The notes beneath the pieces are model-generated. The model had not been told where the DNA came from, did not search any database, and saw only the letters and a program-made list of their open reading frames with translations. A stretch of 64,000 nt of DNA, taken from the NCBI GenBank assembly GCA_020635075.1, contig JACKAM010000001.1, positions 1,798,001-1,862,000 on the forward strand, given 5' to 3'. Position numbers and translations under genes: made by a program. The stretch comes from Pseudobdellovibrionaceae bacterium (GTDB lineage: Bacteria > Bdellovibrionota > Bdellovibrionia > Bdellovibrionales > UBA1609). Numbering within the stretch: position 1 is the stretch's first letter; each line of letters opens with the position of its first letter. Shown piece after piece: positions 50,593-58,586 of the stretch.

Positions 50593-51507
50593 TCAGGTCA
50601 GGCAAGGTTCAGGCTGCGATTGCCCCAGATGATCCATCAATTCATCTTTTCTTTCCCACAACTCTTGGACCCAGTCCTTAGCTGCCTGACGATAGGCTGG
50701 ATCATCTGAGTAATGGCCTTTGCGGAGGCGAGGAGGTATTTCATACTGAGAGACCCGCACCACGATTCGCCGCATCCGTCCTGTCACCAAATCCCAAAAT
50801 TTGGTGGCTCCCTCGGGAAAGACAATCGTCACATCCAAAATAGCGGCAAATTGGTCTCCCATGGCTTCCAGAGCGTAGGCAAAACCACCAGCCTTTGGGC
50901 GGAGTAAATGGCGATAGGGTGAATTCTGCCTTTCGTGCTTTTCCGGCCGAAAGCGAGTGCCCTCAAGAAAATTGAGGATCGAAACCGGGACCCCCCGAAA
51001 TCTCTGGCAGGCTTTTCGAGTTGCCTCCAGATCTTTGCCTCTCAATTCTGGATGAGCCAACAATTGAGAAGGCGTGTATCTTTTCATAAAGGGAAAATCC
51101 AAGGCCCACCAGGCCAAACCCAGCATCGGGAAATAAAGCAATTGTTGCTTGAGAAAAAAACGAATGAACGGGATCTTCCTGTTAAAGATGTGCTGCAAAA
51201 CGAAAATATCAACCCATGATTGATGATTGCAGGTGATAAAATAAGATGTCTTTTTGCTCAGGTTCTCAAGGCCTTTAATGTCCCAATGAATCGGCTGGCC
51301 TAAACTCACGATAGCGCTATTTCCGGAAATCCAGGTCTCGGCTATCCAAACCAAAACTGGACTCCACAGACGTCTCCAGGCGGCCAAGGGTAGGATGACT
51401 TTCACAAAGGTCACCAAATACAGAGTCGGCACCCAAATCATGACATTGAGAAGACAAAGAGCTGTGGAAATACACCCCACAACTGAACCAGGAAGAAAAG
51501 ACAGCAT
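50593..51507 (-). CDS. Lysophospholipid acyltransferase (PlsC/YihG-like)
   Basis: A 304-residue membrane acyltransferase; ATG 51507 has AGAGG about 7 bp upstream and starts a hydrophobic N-terminus. Motif I is NHQSWVD (HxxxxD) and motif III is NFLEGTR (EGTR). The spacing and the longer C-terminus fit YihG-like 1-acyl-glycerol-3-phosphate acyltransferases. It transfers an acyl chain to lysophospholipid at the inner membrane. It lies next to the DUF2799 lipoprotein gene in the same direction, 94 bp apart. Confidence 0.88.
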   Translation of the reverse strand: MLSFLPGSVVGCISTALCLLNVMIWVPTLYLVTFVKVILPLAAWRRLWSPVLVWIAETWISGNSAIVSLGQPIHWDIKGLENLSKKTSYFITCNHQSWVDIFVLQHIFNRKIPFIRFFLKQQLLYFPMLGLAWWALDFPFMKRYTPSQLLAHPELRGKDLEATRKACQRFRGVPVSILNFLEGTRFRPEKHERQNSPYRHLLRPKAGGFAYALEAMGDQFAAILDVTIVFPEGATKFWDLVTGRMRRIVVRVSQYEIPPRLRKGHYSDDPAYRQAAKDWVQELWERKDELMDHLGQSQPEPCLT

Positions 51508-51737
51508 AATTGGACCTCTGGATCTATTTGACCTGACCATATATCACTACATGCTCAATTGGTCCACCTAACGCAATGCCCTAGTTCGAAAGCCCCTGAC
51601 CTTTGCCCTCTCTATGTCCCACTGACTTCAGCAAGGTTGTCCCCTCCCTAGTCCAAAACCGGACTCCCCTCTCAAAGAAGCCATTCCTAATATAGATAGA
51701 TCAACCTTCGATATCATCTCACTCAAGGAATCAAGAC

Positions 51738-53822
51738 TTGCTCCCCTTCCTTTTGCTTTTGGCCACTCTTCTCCTTCCCAACCCCGCCTTGGCAAAGGAA
51801 GATGATCGCCTCAGGATGGTTGTGCACTTTGGCGCGGCGGACTCGCAACAGTGGTGGCAGGCCAAGGCACTTGAGGACTCGTCAGAAAAATTCATAGCGG
51901 GGTTTCAAAAGCTCCAGGTGGTGACCGCGCCCAAAAAATTTCTCGACTGCCAAAAACTTCACTGTCGGGTCAATGCCCTCCATGATGCAAGAATCTCTTA
52001 CCTGTGGATGGGGGAGCTTCAGGATCAAAGGCTTCAATTCCAGATCATGGAGATTCCCTCCCGGGCTATCTTAAGCTCCGGCACTATGACCCTCGGACGG
52101 ACAGCCGTCGCCTCTCAGGTGCAGGCTCTCCAGGCCGTTCGCCCACTTGTCCGCAAGGGAGGAATTATCGACCAGGTATTTGCGCGTCAACAGGCGCACC
52201 GCTGGCTGGTTCCCGAGGCTCTTTCAGCAATTGTGAATCTACAGCAGTTCGGATTTTGGTCAGCCCTTCTCGCCCTGCTGGGAGGAGTCGCATGGGGATA
52301 CCTGCTCCTCATTGGCGGACGTTTTGTACTTGGGACCTTTCACGGAATCGAGACCATCTGGCACTGGAACCTGTTTCAGTTGGTTCATTCGTGGATCGAA
52401 GTTTTTCTTGCGAAATTCTTTCTCCTCCTCATTTATCTGACACCCTCTTTAGGCTTAGCCCTGTTCCTAACCGGAAAGCAAGATGCTATACAACAGCTCA
52501 CCTGGTTTTTGATTTTTCCCACAATTGGGCTTATTCAAATCGCTATCTTTGTCTTGTTGTCCAGCCTGTTTACTCTGAGGCTGGATCGCAAAAAAGTGAA
52601 AGACAGGGTCAAAGACAACGATGTCTGGAATGCCGAAATCAGCCGCTACCTGATGGGGTATTATCAAAGACTCGGCTTAGACATTCCACTCTCGATCATC
52701 GAGCCCATCCGCTTTTTGCCAGGAACTTCATTGGACATTTTGACTTATGGGGGACTGTTCACACGCCCCCGCATCGTCATTCCCTTTCAGATGTTGGACT
52801 ATGCCATTGGCGAACCGGAGGTGGCTACTCAGGATAAATTGGATCGGGCGCCGGTCGCCGCCAACGAGAGTCTCGGCCTCGTACTGCCCAAGAAGCGCGA
52901 CAAGGTGTTAGGCGGAAAAACTTCGGAGAAGGCCTTGGAAAAAGCCATCACCAAATCCAAATTCTACCTTACCCCCAAGCAAGCCATGCTTTACCTCCAA
53001 GATCACACCCAGCCTCCCATGGAGGCCTCCGCCGGCGTGTGGGGACACATCCGTCCACAGCGCAGTGGAGATTCGGTACCGCTGATCTCCGACAGTCTTC
53101 AGGATTTACAGATCGTCGAAGAGCTCTTAACTGAACACCATGTGAAGTTTGCCAAACTACAGTTTGAGGAAGATTACGACGACACCGATCCCACAGATTT
53201 GGATTTTCTTTTTGGCATTCTTCTTCGTGAAATTGGCCGCGTTCACCGAAGAGAGCACTACATCCTCACCTGGGCTCATTACTTGAATGACTGGCGCCTC
53301 GGGTTTTCAGACCGTCTCGCCAAAGTCTACGATTGGTGTCTAAATTTTTACAAGGATCACTTTTCTAAACACCCGGCATATTTGGCCGATGCCTACGTCG
53401 TCCTCCACCACGGTCGCCATCACCTGGCTCAATATATGTATTACTGGATGACCGGTCGGACTCACCTCCTCACCCATCGTGCCAACCGACAGCAGTTACT
53501 CAAGGTTTCAGACACTATATTTGACACCCTCCGAGTTGTACCGCCAGGCGATGCGGAACTTAAGAGAAACCGGGCCACGCCCCTTAACAGGATTATCTGG
53601 CTCTCCCAATTTTTTTCTTCAGGATTGCCTGATTTTCCCATCAAAAAGTCCAAACCCTATATTCCAATTACCGTTGGGCTTCTGGCCGCTACACTCCTAG
53701 GCTTTAAGGTATTGGAAGCCGTGGAATACCGACAGGTCTATGATCAGCGCATTGAAGATGTGAAGAAACAAATCGAAGACTACTACAAGAACAAGGAGAA
53801 GGAAGATGGCCCAGGAAGGTAG
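51738..53822 (+). CDS. Membrane M48-like protein that lost its zinc histidines
   Basis: A 694-residue protein, TTG start with AAGGA upstream and a signal peptide (MLPFLLLLATLLLPNPALA). Periplasmic domain at 20-170, then about three transmembrane helices (174-199, 223-245, 255-280). The following cytoplasmic part resembles a membrane M48 peptidase: SLDILTYGGLFTRPRIVI and LLREIGRVHRREH (R497, E498, R501). In active M48 enzymes this reads HExxH; both His are Arg here, so zinc hydrolysis is unlikely. A last transmembrane helix (about 648-665) and a charged tail end the protein. It overlaps the MotA-like gene by 17 bp. The M48 relation is an inference from pattern. Confidence 0.65.
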   Translation: MLPFLLLLATLLLPNPALAKEDDRLRMVVHFGAADSQQWWQAKALEDSSEKFIAGFQKLQVVTAPKKFLDCQKLHCRVNALHDARISYLWMGELQDQRLQFQIMEIPSRAILSSGTMTLGRTAVASQVQALQAVRPLVRKGGIIDQVFARQQAHRWLVPEALSAIVNLQQFGFWSALLALLGGVAWGYLLLIGGRFVLGTFHGIETIWHWNLFQLVHSWIEVFLAKFFLLLIYLTPSLGLALFLTGKQDAIQQLTWFLIFPTIGLIQIAIFVLLSSLFTLRLDRKKVKDRVKDNDVWNAEISRYLMGYYQRLGLDIPLSIIEPIRFLPGTSLDILTYGGLFTRPRIVIPFQMLDYAIGEPEVATQDKLDRAPVAANESLGLVLPKKRDKVLGGKTSEKALEKAITKSKFYLTPKQAMLYLQDHTQPPMEASAGVWGHIRPQRSGDSVPLISDSLQDLQIVEELLTEHHVKFAKLQFEEDYDDTDPTDLDFLFGILLREIGRVHRREHYILTWAHYLNDWRLGFSDRLAKVYDWCLNFYKDHFSKHPAYLADAYVVLHHGRHHLAQYMYYWMTGRTHLLTHRANRQQLLKVSDTIFDTLRVVPPGDAELKRNRATPLNRIIWLSQFFSSGLPDFPIKKSKPYIPITVGLLAATLLGFKVLEAVEYRQVYDQRIEDVKKQIEDYYKNKEKEDGPGR

Positions 53823-54603
53823 CTTCTACAAGGCAATTACCCGGCGAGCCCTGATTATCAATCAGACAGCTGCAGGAGCAGGACTCAGTGGATTGCTGGG
53901 TTTTATTCTCATGGGGGCCATTGCCTCGGTGTTTTTTATCACTGAGAACTATTTCATCTCCATGTTCACTATTTCCATTGGTCTGCTGATCTACGTCAGC
54001 GGCTCAGACGTCACGCGAATTGGTGTCTCTGCCTTTACCATCTTCTTTTCCAGCAAACACTTGGTCGGCCGCGCCGCCTATATGCAGGACACCTTGGCGG
54101 CTCTTACCGAGATTCTCCGCATAAAGCGCAGCAAGACCGGGGATTACGTTGGCAACCCAATTGCAGAAAAGTCTAAGATCACCCTGCCGAACAATCCGCT
54201 GGCCCTGGATATTCAGAAACTCCAGGAACACCAAAAGGACAGTCAGTACGCCGAGTACCTGGCTCATTCCTATTACGTTCAGTGCCACGAACTCTATGAA
54301 TTTTCCTCGGACAATTTTGACTTTGTCAGTAATGCCATGCCGCTGTTTGGACTAATTGGAACCATTGTCGGATTGATTGCCATGTTCGATACCTTGGGGG
54401 CGGATGTCACTGTTGAAGCCTTGTCGCCTCAGCTTGCTCTCGCTCTTAAGACAACTTTGTATGGAGCTGTTTTTTCGTCGATCTATAAGATCATTGGCGC
54501 CCGTTTTCAACAGCGCCTTAAGGCCCTGGACTACGACTACGAAGCCTTCCTGAAAGCTCTACAAACTCTGGTTGCCAATAAAATTAGCGTCGAGGTGGAT
54601 TAA
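53806..54603 (+). CDS. MotA/TolQ/ExbB-like proton channel subunit
   Basis: A 265-residue inner-membrane protein. Two N-terminal helices (AGLSGLLGFILMGAIASVFF; FISMFTISIGLLIYVSG), a cytoplasmic loop of about 100 residues, then the signature pair MPLFGLIGTIVGLIAMFDTL and LALALKTTLYGAVFSSIYKI. This is the MotA/TolQ/ExbB domain that forms the ring of an ion-driven stator. ATG 53806 lies inside the upstream gene, preceded by AAGGAAG. The MotB-like gene follows at 2 bp. Whether protons or sodium ions flow cannot be read. Confidence 0.9.
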   Translation: MAQEGSFYKAITRRALIINQTAAGAGLSGLLGFILMGAIASVFFITENYFISMFTISIGLLIYVSGSDVTRIGVSAFTIFFSSKHLVGRAAYMQDTLAALTEILRIKRSKTGDYVGNPIAEKSKITLPNNPLALDIQKLQEHQKDSQYAEYLAHSYYVQCHELYEFSSDNFDFVSNAMPLFGLIGTIVGLIAMFDTLGADVTVEALSPQLALALKTTLYGAVFSSIYKIIGARFQQRLKALDYDYEAFLKALQTLVANKISVEVD

Positions 54604-54605
54604 CA

Positions 54606-55184
54606 ATGAGATCGATTGGACAACGCAAAGAATCTGGCTCATGGCAGATCATTTATATGGACCTGATGACGATGATCATGGTGTTTTTTGTCATTCTGTG
54701 GTCGATCAACCAAGGCAAGGACGTTGGGATCAGTGACACAATAGGGGATCAGACCGCCAACATGGTCAACCTCCCTGGTGACGTCTTGTTTAACCCCGGC
54801 AAACATAACATCACGCAAAGGGGCAGTGAAATTTTTAAGGAGCTTTTCTCCTCAAATGGTGAGTCCGTGTTGACCTTTGAGACCAATGCACTCACCAAGC
54901 GGATGCTCATCATTCACGGCCACACGGATGCCGACGGCAAAAAGTCAGAGAACATCGACCTGGGCTACAACCGGGCCGTGGCCGCCTACAACGAAATTCG
55001 CAAACACAGCGAGAATATTCCGGATCACGTGATCATTTGCACTCACGCGGACAACTCCCCTGCACAGGAGGTCCCAAAGTTTGAAGGCAAGATCACAACA
55101 GCACAGAGAGATGCCCTGCGGGCTGCAAAAGCCCGAAACAGAAGAATCACCATTGAAGACAAAGTCTTGGATAGATTGAAATAG
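54606..55184 (+). CDS. Short MotB/OmpA-like stator subunit
   Basis: A 192-residue protein with a single transmembrane helix near the N-terminus (WQIIYMDLMTMIMVFFVILW); the Asp in YMDLMT matches the essential ion-carrying Asp of MotB (YADLMT). The periplasmic part is an OmpA-like peptidoglycan-binding domain: LFNPGKHNITQRGSEIFKEL, LIIHGHTDADGKKSENIDLG and RNRRITIEDKV. It is shorter than flagellar MotB. The gene starts 2 bp after the MotA-like stop with GAGGTGG as ribosome-binding site. Pair resembles MotAB and ZorAB in plan. Confidence 0.9.
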   Translation: MRSIGQRKESGSWQIIYMDLMTMIMVFFVILWSINQGKDVGISDTIGDQTANMVNLPGDVLFNPGKHNITQRGSEIFKELFSSNGESVLTFETNALTKRMLIIHGHTDADGKKSENIDLGYNRAVAAYNEIRKHSENIPDHVIICTHADNSPAQEVPKFEGKITTAQRDALRAAKARNRRITIEDKVLDRLK

Positions 55185-55187
55185 AAC

Positions 55188-56780
55188 ATGATTTCATTTG
55201 GCAGCAAACTCATATTCTGGTGCTTCTTTGCCGCAATTCTCGCCGTCCTGCTTGTATTTTCTGATTCCAGCCAAGTGGAAAACCTGCGTGAGCTAGAACC
55301 CTTAGCCACCTTTGCCATCGGCTTAATGGCGGTCTTGGTAGGAGGCATTGTCTTTCGCGCCACCCGCCCGCGAAACCCGTCCGCCTACCGATTCAATGTC
55401 CACTTCAAAAAGAAACCTAAGGAAGATATTCTCCTTTTTCATATTGGCCAGGTTTACTTTTCAGTCGCCCGAAACGAAGACGACCCGGTTATTGATATGC
55501 CCTACTGGCTGCAAAGACTCCTCACTCCAGCCTGCTTTCTGATGGTGGGGCTTTTGGCCTTTAGTCACCGGGAGATTGGTTTGCTCGAAAAGTTCCCTGC
55601 TCAAATGTCCCTTGGCAAAACACCCACGTGTGAGGATCCAAACGAATCCATGCAGAAGGCCGAGGAGAGACCTGAATGTCAGTTGGTTTTGCGGGCTTTT
55701 CGACTCGGCTATGCAACCGAATTGGGTGACTGTGGCAACGTAGAGACGGGTCCACCAAAACTCTGCTTTTTGCGCCAAAAGGACGAACCCTATCTTCACT
55801 ATGCATCACGTCTTCTGGCTGGTGCCTACCACACCACCGTCAGCCAGTTTGATCAACAGAATCTAGATGCCACCAAAGCCAAGTGGCAACAGGACATGGA
55901 TCGACTGGAATCCATCACCCACTCCAAGGTAGCCGAGGCAACAGGACAAGCCCGCTCACGTCATTTCATCTTAAGCAATCTTGCTCCTCCGGAAAATCCC
56001 ACCTGGATGAAAATAAAGGACGTCTTCCGTCCGAGCCGGTGTATAGATGAATTTTCCATCCTGCCCAATCGTATTCCCGACCCCACTGATCAAGCCTCCT
56101 TGAGCCAATCCTTCCTCATGGCATCAGGCCACTTGTTGTTTGACCCCAAGTATCGCCAAACTGTTTCGGCTTGTAAGGAGTACCAGTTTCTGTGGAATGT
56201 ATCTCTTGGTACCTGCACGGACATGATCAAAGAGCCCCTACCTCATCTGGTCCGACTCGGGATTCTTCAGCCCATTGAAGATCTTCTTGCCCGTCATCGC
56301 CACAAAGCTCTCAGTGATCCCCTCGCTCGTCTACCCAAGACTGAGCAAGTGGTCTCCATTAGCTGTCTCGAATACGGCCACACCACGGTGTCTGCTCTAC
56401 GCAGGACCATTACGGTCAACGGCAACAAAGTGGCCTTAAAGGTCCTCCGCTATCCGAGTCTGGAGTTTAAGACTGGAGACTCCGTCGAAGTTCTCAAGAT
56501 GGTTTCGCGGCTGGCGACCGGTAAATTCCACTACGGAAAACTCATGAGCCGGGCCAGTTTGTCCACCGAAAATCCAATTGAAGTCACGGAAGATCTTATG
56601 GCCGACCCCTACTTTCGCATGACCCGCCTGGCCTTTCTCGAAGATCTCGATGTTTTTCTCGGGCCATCCTGGATATTGGACCGCCGAGACTTGTTAGAAG
56701 TCTACCCTTATTACATGCACCTCAATCACTTTGTTAACAGCTTCCGCCTTAACTATGCCCAGTCTAGGGGGCGTCTATGA
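55188..56780 (+). CDS. Membrane protein of unknown function in stator operon
   Basis: A 530-residue protein starting 3 bp after the MotB-like gene. It has two helices at about 8-25 and 40-58 (LATFAIGLMAVLVGGIVF), and a third at about 108-122 (PACFLMVGLLAF). The C-terminal 400 residues are soluble and charged with several cysteines (TCEDPN, RCIDEF, SCLEYG). No motif was recognised. The tight spacing in the operon suggests it is part of the stator-like complex. The last bases overlap the next gene by ATGA. Confidence 0.7.
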   Translation: MISFGSKLIFWCFFAAILAVLLVFSDSSQVENLRELEPLATFAIGLMAVLVGGIVFRATRPRNPSAYRFNVHFKKKPKEDILLFHIGQVYFSVARNEDDPVIDMPYWLQRLLTPACFLMVGLLAFSHREIGLLEKFPAQMSLGKTPTCEDPNESMQKAEERPECQLVLRAFRLGYATELGDCGNVETGPPKLCFLRQKDEPYLHYASRLLAGAYHTTVSQFDQQNLDATKAKWQQDMDRLESITHSKVAEATGQARSRHFILSNLAPPENPTWMKIKDVFRPSRCIDEFSILPNRIPDPTDQASLSQSFLMASGHLLFDPKYRQTVSACKEYQFLWNVSLGTCTDMIKEPLPHLVRLGILQPIEDLLARHRHKALSDPLARLPKTEQVVSISCLEYGHTTVSALRRTITVNGNKVALKVLRYPSLEFKTGDSVEVLKMVSRLATGKFHYGKLMSRASLSTENPIEVTEDLMADPYFRMTRLAFLEDLDVFLGPSWILDRRDLLEVYPYYMHLNHFVNSFRLNYAQSRGRL

Positions 56781-57394
56781 ACAAGGTATTTGTACTGGTG
56801 CTATCCATCTGTTTTGCACCACTAATGTTTGCCAGTGAGGGACAAAGCCCCTCCGCTTTTTCCCAACTGGATAGGCAGGTGTACATTGAGCAAAGCCTTG
56901 TAGCCCTTGGCAAATCCAAGAAAAGGGATATTGAGAATCTCTATAAATTCCTTAGAATTGTCCGCACCAATAACTGTGTCCCCGTGGTGAAACAGCTGGG
57001 TATCCAATGTATGATCGAAACGGCCAAACGGAACTGCGCCAACAAGGGGAAAAAGGCCAGGGACCTTTGCCAGCGAGTTTCCGATGTGATCATCGCCACC
57101 CTTTTTGAAGAGCCCAGAATTGTCGATAGACGAATGAAGTCCAAAATCGCCAAAGCCACGACCGGATCTATCCGTGAAGCGGTTTATGAGGAGATGAAGC
57201 GCCACTATGCCATTCTTTCACTGGATCTTATGGCTGACCCGGGTTGGGAGTGCAATGCGCAAGATCTAAAGTGTCTTTCCCGAGGTATTCATCGTTACTG
57301 CGAAAAGTATTCGGACTCCAAAAGTGGCTCCTGGCAAGGCTGCGCCAGTGGTCTGGTTTGGTACATTGGTTTAAATCGAAACGAGAGGTCCTAG
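56777..57394 (+). CDS. Cysteine-rich exported protein in stator operon
   Basis: A 205-residue protein with a signal peptide (MNKVFVLVLSICFAPLMFAS). The mature part is helical with eight or nine cysteines (TNNCVPVV, IQCMIETAKRNC, DLCQRV, WECNAQDLKCLSRGIHRYC, GCASG), suggesting a disulfide-stabilised periplasmic fold. Its start overlaps the preceding stop by 4 bp. Function unknown; its position suggests that it is the periplasmic part of the stator-like system. Confidence 0.7.
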   Translation: MNKVFVLVLSICFAPLMFASEGQSPSAFSQLDRQVYIEQSLVALGKSKKRDIENLYKFLRIVRTNNCVPVVKQLGIQCMIETAKRNCANKGKKARDLCQRVSDVIIATLFEEPRIVDRRMKSKIAKATTGSIREAVYEEMKRHYAILSLDLMADPGWECNAQDLKCLSRGIHRYCEKYSDSKSGSWQGCASGLVWYIGLNRNERS

Positions 57395-57396
57395 TT

Positions 57397-58584
57397 ATGT
57401 CGCGCGAAATGTTTAGCTTACTGGAAAAGGAAATGGAAAACCTTCATACGGCTGGTCTCTTTCATGATGAATACGAGACTGGAGTTCGCGATCAGGGATC
57501 GGTCCAGGTCGACGGTCAAACTTATATCGATCTCACATCACAGGACTACCTAGGTTTGGCCCTGGACCCGGCTGTAAAAAAGGCAGCCCAATTAGCCATT
57601 CAAGAGGATGGTGTGAGTATGGGTTCTCAAAGATTTATCACTGGCACCCACCGCATTCACCAGGACATGGAAAGGGCAATTGCCAATTACTTTCAAATGT
57701 CCGACGCGGCCTTGTTTGCGACTCTTTACCAGGCCAACATTGGACTCTTCGAATCCCTACTGACACATCAAGATTTCATTTTCTGCGATCTCTTTTCCCA
57801 CCCCTCCGTGGTCGATGGCGTCCAGCTGACCAAAGCCAAAAAGTCCTTTTACGCCCGCAACGACCTGGAGGATTTGGAGGACCAACTTAAGAGGTCGCCC
57901 CAGGCCCGCTTCCGCGTGATCATTACCGAAGGGGTTTTTGGCAATGATGGTCAGATTGCCCACCTCGATGGCATATGCAATTTGGCCGATGAGTACGACG
58001 CTATCGTTGTTGTTCACGACAGTCATGGAGTTGGTGTGATTGGTGAAACCGGCCGTGGCAGCGCCGAGGTTCACGGAGTTCTCAAGCGGATCGATTTGCT
58101 CACCGCAAGCTTTGGCGTGGCCCTGTCGGGGGTGGAGCTGGCTTTTGTTACTGGGCAAAAAGACATTATCCGCTGGCTGAAACAAAAGTGTAAGTCCTAT
58201 GTGTTTTCCACCAGCCCTTCACCTCCTACCGTAGCGGCGGCGCGTACGGCCCTGGACCTGGCCGACCAGGGACAAAAACGACGCCAGGACCTGGAAGAAA
58301 GAATTCAGTACTTCCGCTCCAACCTTAACAAAATGGGTTTTCGTGTGATCAAAAGCACCCATCCTATTGTGGGAATCGCCAGCCACGACGCGGTTAAAAC
58401 CCAAAGGGTCATTGATTCCCTCTACAAGGACCAAGTATTCGCCATTGGTCTCTGCTACCCCGTCGTACCCAAAGGTTTTGCACGAATACGTGCCCATATC
58501 ACCGTTAGCCACAGTATGGAGCAACTCAATCAAGCCTTGGAGGCTTATGAGAGAGCTGGAAAGAAACACAAAATTCTGCGCTAA
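57397..58584 (+). CDS. KBL/AONS-fold protein lacking the PLP-binding lysine
   Basis: A 395-residue protein of the alpha-oxoamine synthase family (glycine C-acetyltransferase, AONS, serine palmitoyltransferase), full length. Family landmarks are SQDYLGLALDP, GSQRFITGTHRIHQDME, SHPSVVDG, and VVHDSHGVGVIGETGRG (Asp and His that contact PLP). The Schiff-base Lys of TxSKA/GKALGG is missing: RIDLLTASFGVALSGVEL has Val241, coded GTG. It cannot catalyse the normal reaction. Serine palmitoyltransferase subunit LCB1 is a known lysine-less relative. GAGAGGTCC precedes the ATG. It is the last gene of the stator-like operon. No lysine-containing partner is in the window. Confidence 0.88.
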   Translation: MSREMFSLLEKEMENLHTAGLFHDEYETGVRDQGSVQVDGQTYIDLTSQDYLGLALDPAVKKAAQLAIQEDGVSMGSQRFITGTHRIHQDMERAIANYFQMSDAALFATLYQANIGLFESLLTHQDFIFCDLFSHPSVVDGVQLTKAKKSFYARNDLEDLEDQLKRSPQARFRVIITEGVFGNDGQIAHLDGICNLADEYDAIVVVHDSHGVGVIGETGRGSAEVHGVLKRIDLLTASFGVALSGVELAFVTGQKDIIRWLKQKCKSYVFSTSPSPPTVAAARTALDLADQGQKRRQDLEERIQYFRSNLNKMGFRVIKSTHPIVGIASHDAVKTQRVIDSLYKDQVFAIGLCYPVVPKGFARIRAHITVSHSMEQLNQALEAYERAGKKHKILR

Positions 58585-58586
58585 CT

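Noticed and set aside
52004..52837. 277-codon frame inside the M48-like gene
   Set aside because: It lies in another frame of a strong coding region and has no start signal. The protein is Ser/Arg/Pro-rich and unlike a fold.
51738..58584. Zorya anti-phage system
   Set aside because: The MotA/MotB-like pair is similar in plan to ZorA/ZorB, but no ZorC, ZorD (helicase/nuclease) or ZorE gene is next to it, and the MotA-like protein lacks the long tail typical of ZorA.
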